DNA of 64,000 nucleotides from Stereum hirsutum FP-91666 SS1. Lineage: Eukaryota > Basidiomycota > Agaricomycetes > Russulales > Stereaceae. The notes under the pieces were generated by a model. That model searched no databases. It was given only the letters and a program-made list of their open reading frames with translations, and was not told the DNA's origin. Location: the NCBI RefSeq assembly GCF_000264905.1, contig NW_006763142.1, positions 413,353 to 477,352 on the forward strand. Direction: 5' to 3'. Below, one piece after another: positions 44,347 to 57,191 of this stretch. The position numbers and the translations under genes are program-made. Each line of letters opens with the position of its first letter. The first letter of the stretch is position 1.

Positions 44347-46072
44347 AGGGGTTGTGAGGATGTGTATTTTTACGGTTATGTCGCTACGTGTTCTGTGTTG
44401 TGCTTTTTGCTTTTTTTTGCTTGGGGCCGCGGGCGGATGGGTGGTCCGTGACTTGCGTACTTACGACTCGGAGGAGGAACGAACTAGTATAATCATAATG
44501 AAGACGAAGATACTTCTGAAATCTCCGTTGGACGGTACAGTGAGACCGTTGTGTGGCTTGACACCTCTTCGCAATCGCTTTGACGGGAGCGCCACTGTGG
44601 CACCGAACTTTACCAGCGGAGTTTCAAAAACCGCCACGTAGCAGGTTCGAAGTTCAAATCAAACTCGTTTCAGCTCCGAGTCAATGCGACGATGAGTCAA
44701 CTCGAACGGCGACTGAACCCCATCCTCGTCCACTTCGACTCTACCAGGAATTTGCTGCCTCTATATAGCGGACTTTCACATTCCGTTGATGTGCACTAGC
44801 ATAACTAAACGCGGCACGGGCGCTCCGATGATGGTTTTCGCACTGGTGGCCCATCAACGAAACCGACCCCGCCCATATGGCGAAAATGATTCAAAATCAT
44901 AATGGCGAGCACCTGTGTCTCTTGAAGCCCCTGGACCCGCATGGAATATAGGCGTCGTCGTATGCTTTATTTCTGGACCTTGTCGAGCCTTGGTTTTGTA
45001 CGTCGTGCTTGGTTCGATGGGTACCTGGATTATATTGATTTCGACCTTGATGTGGCTGGGGGTGGTGCTGCTGGCAGTGTGATGATGAGCCCGGAGCGGT
45101 CTTTGGATTCTTGGCTGGCCAGTTGACGCCCAGGTTGAGTCGCTCGAAACAGTACTTGCTGTTCGCAGCTCGAAACTTATTGCCTCTTGCTCACGTTCTC
45201 AATTTTGGCGTTAGAACCTATGCGGAGAAAACGATGCTACGAACTTGCAATCCAGTCACTATGCAACAACAGACTCGATTATACCGTCATCAGCGTCCAT
45301 CAAAATTCTTGAGACATTCTACGTCGGTATTTTTCATTCTCGGGCGTCTGCAATGATTCCTCCTTGTGTCGGTCTATGCGTCGACTGGTCTGGTTTCTAC
45401 TCCCAGCGAATGTACACTGCGAGCAGTGTGATACCTGTCAAGATCCTATCCTCTAACGGAGACGAATAACAGGTTGAATCATGATTTGATGCGGCAGCAT
45501 CTCTTTATCTCTTTCTAGGGCGAATCTGTTGGAGAAGGGGAAAAGGTACGGGTGATCCATGCTCTGTTCCTCTCTTCCACATGTGTCCTTGCTGATGGCT
45601 CACTGCTAATGAGTAAGGTGATACACATAATCCCGGTTCTGCCAAGGAGTGGCCTTTCCTACAACGAGGGACATGCCTTCCAAAATATCTCTTACGATGT
45701 CGAATATATTCTAGCGCTATGAGTTGCTGGGGGCTCTCTTCTGCCGGCCGTCGTATGGAGTGTTTGGGAGTATGTCTGAGGACCGGAGACTTCATCGACT
45801 TTGCCCTCAGTCTCGAGCCACTGATCGCCCGTCCGTAAGTGCAATCACCGTGTCAAATTGCTAGAGGAGATGGCTGGACCGCTGACATCAATCTCTTTTC
45901 ATGGCCCCGTGAGGATCCATGCGGGACCGAATATATTGAGGACCGGCTCTGGGCGACTACTACAAATTGTATAAAGGCTGTTACTCGAGGGCTTCGAGAT
46001 CTTCACTCCTCCTCGCCAACGAGTCTTCCGTGCCTACTACTCATCCCTCATCTACCTTCTTTGGAACGCATC
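44347..46072. other. Intergenic stretch of 1.7 kb
   Basis: It holds the 3' flank of PTR2 and the promoter of the GH128 gene. Short ORFs have no motif, and no RNA gene was found. Confidence 0.45.
45970..45976 (+). promoter_or_regulatory. TATA box of the GH128 gene
   Basis: A TATAAAG element lies about 100 bases before the start codon at 46073. Confidence 0.45.
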
Positions 46073-47281
46073 ATGCTCTCCATCCTCGCCTTTGTTGCTC
46101 TCTTTGCCGCTTCTGCTCAGGCTGGCAAGCGTGGTCTCGCTTGGCCATGGTGTACGTGTTACACTCGATGAGGTTTTTCGTATCTGCAATATCTCATCAT
46201 GGCTCTGCGAACAGACAACAACCCTCTCGACCCTGGCGTCTTGAACAACGGTGACGGTGAAGTCGTCGCTATCTACGACTGGGAGACCTACGCACCTCCC
46301 TCTACAAACGGCGCTGGTGGTCTTGGCTTCATTGGCATGCAGGTAAGCTAAAACTGCTGTTCTGATCAGATGGATAGTATTGATTCTGTGTGTTTCAGCG
46401 CTGCACGGATTGCTCGTCCTCTCCTGTAGCTGAACTCGCTAGCCGTCAAGCCGCGCAGGGTTGGGCTAGTATGTCGATTTTTCCATACACTTGGGAATCT
46501 CTTGCTCACAGGTTAAACACATAGCCGTCTTCAGCTTGAACGAGCCCGACGGTACCTCCGCCTACGTTAGCCCCAGCGCCGCCGCTTCTTGGTACAAGCA
46601 GTACATCAACCCGCTGGCAATCAAAAAAGCCCTTCCAGCTATCACTTCCAGCGCGTCCGCTGGACAGGGCCTTGACTGGCTTCAACAGATGATCAACGCC
46701 TGTGCCGGTGCTTGCTACTTCGACTACATCAACCTCCACTGGTACGGAAACAGCTTCGCGGACTTCCAGGCTTACGTCGAGAAGGCGCACAACCAGTTCC
46801 CCGTGAGTCTTCCTGTCCTGAGTGAGCCCTTCGTTCATCTCAAAGCGATGCTGATTGGTTGCGGGGATTATAGAGCTACCAGATCGTCATCTCCGAGTTT
46901 GCTCTCCAGAACCCGTCCGGTGGGCAATCCGCCCAGTAAGTCTCCATGCATGTGAATGCTCGGATCCATTCTGAATTTTAGGCTTCCTTCTCCTCCAGGG
47001 TTGCTTTCTTCCAGTCTGCCTTTGCCTGGCTGGACGCGCAGAGCTACATCCGTGAGTTGATTTCTGTCGTAGTTTGTGGGATTTCAGGAACGATTTGCTA
47101 GCGCTTTGCTGACTGTTTTCTGACTGTTTGCTCACTGTTAGAATTATATTTTGCTTTTGCGGCAACTTCTCCCGCTCTCATGTCTGCAAACGACGCCGCC
47201 GCCGCATCCTACGTCGGTACCGGGTCTTGCTTGTACAATAACGACGGGTCTCCCTCGGCCGTAGGGAACTTGATGTACTAA
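46073..47281 (+). CDS. GH128-family glycoside hydrolase (endo-beta-1,3-glucanase type)
   Basis: Seven exons: 46073-46151, 46215-46342, 46399-46468, 46525-46802, 46874-46935, 46999-47051 and 47142-47281; 269 residues. A signal peptide of about 17 residues (MLSILAFVALFAASAQA) is followed directly by KRGLAWPW, the usual start of the GH128 barrel. Catalytic glutamates are E99 in SLNEPD (acid/base) and E193 in ISEF (nucleophile). HWYG in the middle and the ending YVGTGSCLYNNDG are also typical. The family cleaves beta-1,3-glucans; Lentinula edodes GLU1 is a known fungal member linked to cell-wall lysis. Role here may be remodelling of its own wall or attack on other fungi. No binding module is attached. 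Confidence 0.9.
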
Positions 47282-47750
47282 GCACGCACATCAGATGTGC
47301 TATGTTTGCTACATGGTGCTTGTATGAGTCCTTAAACTCTCTCATACAATGGGAGTTTGACGGTCTTGACGAAGGATAGAAGAGGGGGTTGAGAGGGGGG
47401 GGGGAGCCTTGCCTTGAATTGTTACGTTCTCTAAAACATTTCTTCTTCAGGGTCATTATGGACTGGTATTTATGGGTTATGTTGTACGGATAGAGTGAAC
47501 TTATTAATAATGTAAAAAGGGTCTCCCTTGGGTACTCCAAGCTATTACGTGGGTGCGAAGCTCTTGAGTTTGCGTGGCGCAAGCATGAACGGGACTGTAG
47601 CTGTCCGGCAGTTGCCGCCGAGTCATTCCTCAGGCGCTTTGAACCACATCGCGTAAATAGTCTGGTTACTCTTTGTCTCGACGACAAGACACCCACCTCA
47701 AGGCCTCAGGGATCACAGACACTGACCTTATCCTCACACGACTCTCGAAA
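47282..47750. other. Intergenic region between GH128 and F-box genes
   Basis: 470 bp. A run of G and a short AT-rich stretch around 47400-47520 are likely part of the 3' UTR region; no gene is seen. Confidence 0.4.
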
Positions 47751-49420
47751 ATGGCTACAAGTGATATCATTACCTCGTTAGGTTTGTCTCCAATCACGCT
47801 TCAATTCAACATCGTCTCGTCATCTCGTTGCTAACGCTGTCCACAATTGCAGCCTCTATGGAAATTAAAGGACCATGCAGCCCAATCTCTTCGCTACCAG
47901 ACGAACTGCTTGGTTCAATATTTGAGTTATGCAGAACTGAGCCCATGCGTGGCAAGGATGAGGGGCATAAGGCATGGTGGACGTCCATCATGCTTGTGTG
48001 CCGCCTGTGGCGTGACGTCCTGCTGAATACTCCACTCCTATGGACAGGCATCCTATTTCACCGCATCGATCTCGTAGAGCTCATGTTGCAGAGATCCAAG
48101 ACTGCACCGATAAGCATCTATCATGACTTTTCACTGAACTATATGCGTTCCGCTGGCCACGAAGAAGCCGTGCGAGATGTTTTAGAACATCACATCCACC
48201 ATGCGAGGGAAGTCGACTTATCTGCCCCGACACTCACCTTCTTCGACATTACGAAGATTCTGCGGAAACCAGCACCGGAGCTGACGGACCTCAGACTTAT
48301 ATGCGTAGGGGGTTTTGGCAGTGGCTATAAAGAGTGCTCTATCACCCGCGATCTTTTGGCGGAGAGCGCACCGAGACTACGCTCAATCTCCTTGCGAGGC
48401 ATCTGTATCCCTCTCGACTCTGCCTTAATATCCCCAAAACTATGCCACCTTTCTCTTAACGACATTCTCCGCCAACAAAGCTTCCCGGCCGAGCAACTCG
48501 TCCATTTACTCCGCGATCTACCCCTTCTCGAGACGCTTCGGATCCAGTATTCGCACGAGGGAGCTCATAGCTTCACCGAGAAGCAAATCGAGGCTTACCC
48601 ACTTCCCGAGGAGCCTATAGTACTTTCGAAACTGTCGACTTTAACGTTCTGCGCTACCGCAAAATATACCGTCACCGTGATGCGAAACATCGTTATTTCA
48701 CCGGGCGCAGAAACGACGTTCTGGATCCTACCTTCGAAAATTATCACTTCATTCCTTCCTCATTACATCGGTCTTGACCCGGCCATAACTCCATGGAACT
48801 CCCTATACATCTTCAGCAATAACGTCGGTCTGCAGGTCTCGGCTTACGTGGAGAATGATGAGACTGGTGGCGTGCAAACGGCGGCCCAATCCAGTGTGTA
48901 TCGCGAGGACCAAGCACCGTTCTCATTATTCGCGCCCGCCCGTTCAGATATGCAGTACCGCATCCTTTCACAGATCCTTACCAGTATCCCCCTCGGCAGT
49001 ATTCGCAATCTCATGATAGAGATTCCGGATACGAAGCAGTTCGACATGCCGTTCGAACTCGCGGACTGGAACTCCCTGTTCGCTCCTTTCAAGTCCGTCG
49101 TGTCCCTCAGGATATGGGATTGCAACAGGAATGACGATATCTCACTTGCCATCGAGCCGGGTCTGCGAGATAGGATGATGGAGGCGGTGGAGAATTACGA
49201 TAGTGCGGAGCCACGATTTACGACCCTCAAGCACCTCCATCTTCGCCTGGGGGGTTTGCGGGGCGAATCTGCCCGTTCTCGTCGGTCATCGTTGCGGGAG
49301 GCAGGATGGTACAATGATCTGGTGGATTATCGTGCGCAGGCGGGAGTCCCGCTTGATACGTACACGATTGAAGGTTATCCCGTTTACGAAGAGGAGTTGG
49401 AGGAATGGTTCCATGGATAA
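47751..49420 (+). CDS. F-box protein
   Basis: Two exons (47751-47781 and 47853-49420) give 532 residues. After a short N-terminus, residues about 23-75 form an F-box: SSLPDELLGSIFELC, then SIMLVCRLWRDVLLNTPLLWTGI. The remainder has leucine-rich, regularly spaced segments of the type found in the large basidiomycete F-box family. Such proteins join Skp1-Cul1 ubiquitin ligases and bring substrates through the C-terminal part. The substrate is unknown, and the family is strongly expanded and variable in agaricomycetes. Using the ATG at 47751 gives a small first exon; the alternative ATG at 47828 would lie in the intron and keep the same frame. Confidence 0.82.
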
Positions 49421-49878
49421 GTATGGATCGGATAGAGGGGCGGAATTTCGACGGTGACGGTTTTGAGGGCTTCGTAATGGGGTATGTGGTCGCTTGGAAT
49501 CATGTAGATACCGATGTTATATGTATGAAATTAACGGAGAGCGATGTGTATGATGTATACCAACGGTCCAGAATATACGTAGCTTGTGTGCGTTGTTCGT
49601 TTTTCTGTCACGGCTGTGGCCCCTCGCCGCCACATCGCCAACGCACGTGCTCATAAGCGTTTTGCCACTTCGAAATATGAGCTATTAGTTCCACCAAACG
49701 CATACCCTCGTCAACTCGGTTTCGTCTTTTCTTCAGACCATACCTAGACAGTGAGTATTTGACTCTCCACAGAGGCCACCAAGACTGATTCTTTTTGGTT
49801 AATTTATGTTGGCAGGAGGAGTTTTGCGTCTTTCCTAACGAACCTCTTATAACGAGAAAAAAGCTTGAGGCCTTGACA
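49421..49878. other. Intergenic region between F-box and Nop4-like genes
   Basis: 458 bp of 3' flank and promoter. A CAG before an A-rich start at 49755 and a possible GTGAGT at about 49750 suggest a 5' UTR intron for the Nop4-like gene. No gene is seen. Confidence 0.35.
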
Positions 49879-52800
49879 ATGTCTACCCTCGGAAAGCGAA
49901 AAGACAGAGAAGAGGGAGAGGCATCTGAGGTTCACGGGTGCGTAAAATGCTGATCCAAGGCCTCAAACTCTCACTGAAATATCGGAAAGCATAGTTCTAC
50001 TCTATTCGTCTCAAATTTGCCGTACACGGCCACTTCAACGGACCTCCAGACCCTTTTTTCCGATATCGCACCAGTCCGATCCGCGTTTGTAGTTCTTGAG
50101 CAAGGAACTGGAACATCGAAGGGTGTTGGCTATGTAGCATTCTCAATACGAGAAGATGCACAGTTGGCGTATGATCAAGTCGAGAAGGACGGGATCAGTT
50201 TAGCTGGACGGGGTTTGCGAGTAACGTGGGCTTCGAATAAGGTGCGCTCATCGTCCGATGCTTCATAAGTGGACGTGAGTGTTGAACTCTTCGTCAACTT
50301 TATAGCCCAGGAGAGAGAAGGGCGGAGAAGTTAAGATCAAAAACGAAGAGGAAGCCCCGAAGCCTAAGCCGAAGCCACATCCAAAAGTTCCACATCCTAC
50401 CATTCCTCGCGATCCCTTGGCCATCCGAACCGTCATAATCTCAGGCCTTCCACCTGCACTAGATTCCAACGCTCTCTGGAAGAAAATTCGGAAGTGCGCA
50501 GGGGCGGAATCAGTCGAGTGGCCCTTGAAAAACGGCGACGCGGAAGATCCCAGCACTGGTCCGTAATATCATTACTCTTTCGCTCCCAGTAGACTAATAC
50601 TATCATTCAAATATTCCATATGTTCATATAGCCCATGTCCTATTCGCCACCCCATCCCAAGCCCTTGATGCAGTCCAAAAACTGCACGCCCACGTCTTCA
50701 AAGGCGCTCTCTTATCTGTCACCCTCAAAAAGCGCCTGGACACAGTCGCAAAAGCTCATACCTCAAAAACTCCCAAATTGAACTCCTCTGCCACACCTGG
50801 AGATGCTTCACAATCACAGCCAACATCGACCAAGCCGAACGGTCCCGCGCCGACTCGTGCTAGCCGTCTCATCGTTCGAAACCTTCCATTCGACATCACG
50901 GAACAGGACCTGAGGGCAATCTTCCTTCCGTATGGTCCTATTTACTCCATCGATATTCCTATGAGTGCTCCCCCGACCCAAGCGAATGTCAAGGAAGATG
51001 TGGACGGGGATGTCAAAATGCAGGAGGCCACGCAGTCTGCTTATGCCAGTCGGACAGCGGCAAAGCCGAGAGGGAAGGGTTTCGCGTTCGTATGGATGTG
51101 GACGAAAAAGGAGGCAGAGAAGGCGCTCGAGGGTTGTAATGGTATGAAGGTTAAGGCTGGGTTCGCCGAGGGGATGGTGAAAGATAAGCAGAGGCGGAAA
51201 AAAGAGCGGAGGGAGGAGAAGAAAAGGCTTGCACGAGAGGCAACTGCCGGTAACGGAGAAGGTGGAGATGGCACGGAAGATGAAGAGGGAGGTACTGAGG
51301 CCAAGGCATTGACTAGTGGAGAAAGAGTCATCGCTGTTGACTGGGCGCTGAGTAAGGAAAAGTGGGAGGTCGAGAAGAAGAGGATAGAGGACGAGGGTGA
51401 AGGTGAGGCCGAGGGTTCAAGCTCAGAGGAATCGGAAGACGACGAAGACGACGAGGGCTTGGGCGTTCATGAGCACGAAGGTGGTTCGAGCGATGAGTCT
51501 GATAGTGAGGACGAAGACGATGAAGGAAGGAGTGACGAGGAGGAGCGAACCAAACCACAACTTCCTCCGCCGGAGACAGGGACCACGCTCTTTGTGCGTA
51601 ATGTACCATTCGAGGCCACGGAAGATGAGTTGCGGACTCTGTACGTTTTTCTACTCGTGGAATCGCCGTCGAGGATTTGTACTCATCGGTCCCTTCACCA
51701 GATTCCGTGCATTTGGCCCTCTGCGTTATGCTCGCATCACGCTCGATCCTGCTAGTGGTCGCTCCCGAGGCACGGGGTTCGCGTGTTTCTGGAATAAGGA
51801 AGACGCAGACAAAGCCGTAGACCAAAGCAATATCCTGAGAGCAGAGACGACCGGTGGACCAGACGTCGTGAGTTAACACGTTGCCCAGCTCTTGCCTTTG
51901 CCTCACTGACACCCCATCTTGATGCGATGTAGCCAAAGAAGAACCCATTCACTATGCCATCTATCCTAACTTTCGATCCATCGGCAGCTTCTGCTCAGTC
52001 CCTTGTGCTCCATGGACGTACACTTGACGTTGTTCGTGCAGTAACGAGGGACGAAGCCGGTAAACTGAAAGAGGCTGGTGAAAAGGCTAGAGAGAAAGCT
52101 GACAAGCGCAATATGTATTTGCTTCGCGAAGGGGGTGCGTGCTCTCCCGTCATTCTGTCCTCGTCTCATCTAATTGTCTCCTATCATTGTCTCTTTTCCC
52201 TAGTTATCTTACCGAATACTCCTGCCGCCGCCAATCTACCGGCTGTCGAAATCGAGAAACGCACGAACTCGTTCAACGCTCGTCGCCAACTCCTTCGCAC
52301 GAATCCTTCCCTCTTCATTTCCAAAACTCGACTCAGTATTAGGCAAATACCGATATTCGTCACAGAACGAATGCTCAAACGACTCGCTATCCACGCCATG
52401 CGATCTTTCCAGGCGGAGGTGCGCAAGGGGACCAGGACTGGGCTCACTGAGGACGAGAAGGCTGATACCGGCGGCAAGCCAGGTGACGAAGGGGACAAAG
52501 ACATCAAAGTGGAAGACGTAAAGGAAGAGGGCGGAAAGGGGAAGGGGAAGAAGCCAGGCAGAAACACAGGAGTCAAGCAGGCCAAGATCGTCCGTCAACA
52601 AGACCGCGTCGATGCCATCACGGGTAAAGGACGCAGTAAGGGATACGGATTTCTTGAGCTGCACAGTCACGCAGATGCCTTGAAAGTGTTGAGGTGGGCA
52701 AACAATAACCCTGCTGTTGGACCGCTGTTCGAGGAGTGGTGGAAGGCGGAGGTGGAGGACTTGATCAAGGCGCACAAAGCGAAGAAGAGGTCGGAGAAGG

Positions 52801-53249
52801 AGAAGGGTGAGGAGGAGGAGGATGAAGTGAATGCGGAGGCGAGGATCAAAAGGTTGAAGGACGAGTTGGAGGGTGGCGGGAGGAAGGCGAAGGGCTCTTT
52901 AATCGTGGAGTTCTCAATTGAGAACGTGCAGGTTGTGCATCGACGGTCGGCAATCCAGAAGGACAAGACTTCTGTGAGTCATTCCCTCAATCTTGAAGTT
53001 GGTCTCTAGCTAACGCGCACGCGTTCGTAATAGGGCAAGGATGACAAGAAGCCGCGCCGAGAAAAGCTTGCTCTGCCCAAGGCGGAACCAGTCGAGGATA
53101 CTCGTGTCAAGAAAAAGGCGCGAGTCTCTAACTCCAAGGACTCCGCACCAGACCCTGGGGCGGCAAAGACGGAGGCGAAAGGTTCTCAGATGGGCGCATT
53201 GATTGGGAGGAAACGGAAGGAGCGCAAGGTGAAGAAGGGAGGTCGCTGA
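49879..53249 (+). CDS. NOP4: Nop4/RBM28-like nucleolar protein with multiple RRM domains
   Basis: Eight exons: 49879-49937, 49995-50241, 50306-50558, 50632-51640, 51702-51867, 51933-52134, 52204-52973 and 53034-53249; 973 residues. RNA-recognition motifs start near residues 20 (STLFVSNLPY), 143 (RTVIISGLPP, degenerate), 264 (SRLIVRNLPF), 504 (TTLFVRNVPF) and about 688 (TRLSIRQIPI, degenerate). RNP1-type segments GVGYVAF, GKGFAFVW, GTGFACFW and KGYGFLEL are visible. RRM3 is interrupted by a charged insert, and a long acidic Ser/Glu/Asp region lies between RRM3 and RRM4. The C-terminus is Lys/Arg-rich. Architecture and motifs match yeast Nop4 (685 residues) and human RBM28, needed for 60S ribosomal subunit assembly and 27S pre-rRNA processing. 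The extra length is in the charged inserts. Confidence 0.87.
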
Positions 53250-54538
53250 TAATGCGTGGCAGGGAACTCGGTGTGGTAGTCTCATTGCACTTGTGATTAT
53301 CTCTATGATTTGCTCACATACATATTTACGTAGACGGAAGATACGATGGTTGAACCTCACTTCGTCATGTTTGTATATGACGGTCCTCCAGGGACGCGTT
53401 TGGACCACATTGGCTCCTAGGACTCGTACGGTTCAAATCAAATACTGATAACATCCAGTGGCATTCGCCTGCTACATAGCTTTACGGGATGGTACACCTG
53501 CCCAAAGACTCCTCATTATACTTCTCAGTTTCAGCACCCGATGGAAAGGCAGGGCGGCGACTCCGTCGTACTTCTTCATCTGTCGGTCGAAGTCCGTGGC
53601 TGCTGGCGGTTCGCAGCGCCGAAGCGAATCGGACTCGTCGGTGCCCGGAACTCATTAAATATTAGAAGCCTTTCGGGCCTGGTAGATCTTGGTAGATCCG
53701 CTACGTTAATTTCAATTTTATCCGCTATCTAATCAGATAAGTCGACTGATCGCCGTCGTTGCTTTCTTCCGTTCGACGCGAACGATTCATCCGTGCATTT
53801 TTCTACATCTTCCGCATCCTCGTTATTCATCCCTGTGCCTCTTCCTTTCCCTACCAATATCCATCACGTCATAAACAATCTCCACCAGTCTTGGAGTGCA
53901 GGAACATTTATAATCTTGTGCTTGCGTCGCTCCGCCAAGGGAGAAGCCTCATTTGATTCGGCTTGCTTCTTGGTCTTTGTCGCTTTTTTTTGCCGATCAA
54001 AGCGACCTCACTGGCGAAGGCAGTGGGGGCCCGTGGAAAAGCTGACACCATTTTTGGTAAGCATATTTTCTGAGCATGCTCCTCGATGCTTGGTGACGCA
54101 TGAAACTGGACAATTTGTTGAGCATCCTCATACGTTCGCCGGTTGTTTCAGAGCACGACATATGGTTCATCACCCAATCATCATTATGCGACCACCTGCG
54201 GTCACAGGGCCGATAGTTACGAAGCATCGGGGCAGGCTCGATCGACACCTCTTCACAGCTTTGATCCACACACTCATCCGGTACCCAGGGGCGTATTGCT
54301 CGATGATTTGACAACGATGTTTCTAGACGGTCTATCGATATCTCCCGCTTCCGGTCTGTGTGTGCATGTTCAGATTCGAAAATCGTCGGATCGCCGTATT
54401 CGCGAGCGGTAGAAGGGTCCATCCAATAGCCCAATGCTATTGACCTCTTTTTTGCTCCTGTTTCTTGACGATATAAAAGCCGCGAGGAATGGATTCCATG
54501 CCTACCTCACTACCTCGGTCTTCATTTCGATTTCCTGA
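53250..54538. other. Intergenic stretch of 1.3 kb
   Basis: It holds the 3' flank of the Nop4-like gene and the promoter of the second GMC gene. A GGTTCAAATC box at about 53430 has no supporting tRNA fold. Confidence 0.4.
54472..54479 (+). promoter_or_regulatory. TATA box of the 12-exon GMC gene
   Basis: TATAAAAG lies 60-67 bases before the coding start at 54539, a typical spacing for a fungal gene with a short leader. Confidence 0.55.
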
Positions 54539-57191
54539 GTGGTCTACGGGTCATCCATCCGCTCGTTCCTTCTCTCTGCGGCCATGTTCATCGCGCCTAC
54601 TGTCCTGGCTGCCGCCTCCGGGCTTGCCACAAATCTTACCGTAGACTATGTCGTTGTGGGTGGCGGTATCGCTGGTCAGTTGTCACAATACTCTCTTCAC
54701 TTGCCCTCCGCATCTTGGTCACTGACGTCCTTGTGGCTGCCCAGGTTTGACCGTCGCCGGTAGACTCGCTACCGCCGACAGTAGCATCCAAGTTGCTGTG
54801 CTCGAGGCGGGTATCAACGCTGAAGACCAGCCTGCAGTATATATCGATGGTGAATATGGTTATGCCATTGGTACAGATTTAGACTGTGAGTACTATCCGT
54901 TTGTGGCCCGACGCGTACACGGTATGCGATACTGACTCATCTCGGGGACCATAGGGCAGTATGCCACCGTCAATCAGACCGGATTGAACGGCAGGACTGC
55001 AAGCATCTCAGCTGGGAAGGTTCTTGGCGGGTCTTCTACCATCAATGGTGAAGTGTGGGTGCGTATACATATGTTCTCCTTCTTCACGTCTTCCAGTATC
55101 CCTTATCAGTAGCTGCTTCCGCTTCTAGACTCGTGGGCTGGCTGCTCAATACGATGCGTGGGGCAGTCTCAACAACGATTCCTCCTGGACATGGGACGCT
55201 CTTCTTCCCTACTCCATGAAGACCGAGCGCACGACCGCTCCTACTGAGAACCAGACGGCAGCCGGAGGAGCTCTGTTGGATGCCAGTGTGCATGGCATAG
55301 ACGGTACTTTGGACATTGGCTTCCCCAACACGTACTTCCCGGAGCCTTTGTTGTGGAGGGAGGTAAGCGCTTTTTTCGGTATGCCCTTATACTTTCATAT
55401 TCTGACCCGAGTCGTGGCAGTCTGTTGCTAGCATTGGTGTTGACAAGGTGCGTCTTTTGCTCGGATTTGTAACGATTTATAAGTAGTAATAACGGATTCT
55501 GCTTTTAGATTGACGATCTGGGTAGTGGCAACCCTGCCGGCGTCACGCTTTCCATCAACACCATCAACGCCGCCAACCAAACTCGCTGCGACGCGGCTTG
55601 CGCTTTCGTAGCCCCCCTTGCTAATGCTTCCAACTTCCACGTCCTTACGTCCTCCCAAGGCACTCGCGTTCTCTTTTCCAACTCTACTTCCTCGAACGGC
55701 ACCGCCACCGCTATCGGAGTAGAATACATCTCCAACGGCACGACCTATACTATCTACGCGAACAAGGAGGTCATTCTCGCTGCAGTACGTCTTCACCTTC
55801 TTGGCTTTAAGTTTTACGCGCTTACGTCTCCTGCCTATTGTATAGGGAGGTATCGGTTCACCAAAAGTTTTGGAGTTATCCGGCGTTGGTAGTAAGGATG
55901 TGTTGGAGCAAGCTGGCGTAGAGGTCGTCGTTGACCTTGAAGGTGTTGGTGAAAACTTGCAGGATCACGTCCATGGCTTTGTTGTGGCGTACACTAACAT
56001 GACGTGCGTATTTCATTCCTATACCCTCAGTGCTTTCCATGATCTTCAATTGACTGATACTTATCCATTGAACAGCACCACCGTCATGGAGGCAGGGTCC
56101 AACACGACCTTCGCTGCGGAGCAGCTTCAAGAGTATTACGACAGCAAGACCGGTACTTATGCCACCGCGCCCTGTATGATCGCTCTCCTCAAGCCCAGCG
56201 TCATCTTCTCCAATTCTTCAAACTCCACGTCCAGTGGCGAGAGTGACTTCCAGACTCTTCTCAGTGACGCCAGTTCAAACGCATCATCTTGGGCCAGCTA
56301 CTACGCCAATGGAAACGAAGGGGTAGCGAAGGGGATTGAGAAACAGTACGAGATACAGCTTGCTCTGTACGAGCAGGATGATCAACTTCCCATTGAGATT
56401 AACTACGGTTCGTACCCCTTGAATTCCTTTCATCCCTCCACTCCGTTCTCTAAATAATACTCTGTCCCAAAATAGAGCTTGGTTATGGCGGTACCTCTAC
56501 TTCCGTCCCCACCGCTGCCTACGACTCCGTTGCCGTCGTACTCGTCGCTCCCCTGTCTCGTGGCTCTACTCACATCACCAGCAACAACGCCACCGTCGCC
56601 CCTTCGGTCGATCCCAGGTATTACTCTCACCCTGTTGACATCGCAGTTCACGCCGCAGCGCACTTGACCGCGAGGAGGACGCTCACCGAAGGCCCCATGG
56701 CGAGCGTTTATGCTGGTGAATATCAGCCTGGAGAGGACGTTCAGAGCAATGAGGATATTGCGGACTGGTTGAGAGAGAACGTGAGGAGTGACTGGCATGT
56801 TGTTGGGACGGCTGCGATGCGTAAGTCAACCGACCTTTATTGGATCTAGCACGAGAGCCTGACTTGCTGGGGTTGGTCTTTTAGTTCCCAGGGAATTGGG
56901 CGGTGTAGTCGACACTGATCTCAAGGTGTACGGTACCTCCAACCTCCGCGTCGTTGGTGAGCATCTAGATTTTTTTTTTTTTTCATTCTACGCGCGTGTA
57001 CTGATGGTCACTTTCTACAGATGCATCCATTATCCCCCTCGAAGTTAGCTCGCATTTGATGACGGCTACCTACATGGTCGCTGAGAAGGTGCGCATCTTG
57101 GTCTCTATCTTCGTATCTGTACTTTCATGGCTCATACACGACCCTGTTCTTTCATCAGGCTGCGGACATCATTCTTGCTGCTCGTCAGTAA
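54539..57191 (+). CDS. GMC flavin oxidoreductase, 12 exons
   Basis: Exons: 54539-54674, 54745-54885, 54955-55058, 55129-55362, 55421-55447, 55509-55784, 55846-56003, 56076-56407, 56476-56820, 56885-56956, 57021-57088 and 57159-57191; 641 residues. A hydrophobic start ([19 protein letters not shown]) predicts secretion; a start at 54584 (MFIAP) is also possible. The FAD motif is VVVGGGIAG, followed by VLEAG, and the GMC signature [14 protein letters not shown]. Many N-x-S/T sites support an extracellular protein. Histidines H577 ([10 protein letters not shown]) and H620 (VSSHLMTA) fit the catalytic pair. It resembles glucose/alcohol oxidase-type members more than the GMC at 33281, with which it shares few intron positions. 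An AKR gene follows in the same direction 1.5 kb downstream. A T-run of about 16 lies in intron 10. Confidence 0.88.

Noticed and set aside
53420..53445. B-box-like GGTTCAAATC
   Set aside because: No cloverleaf can be formed around it on either strand.
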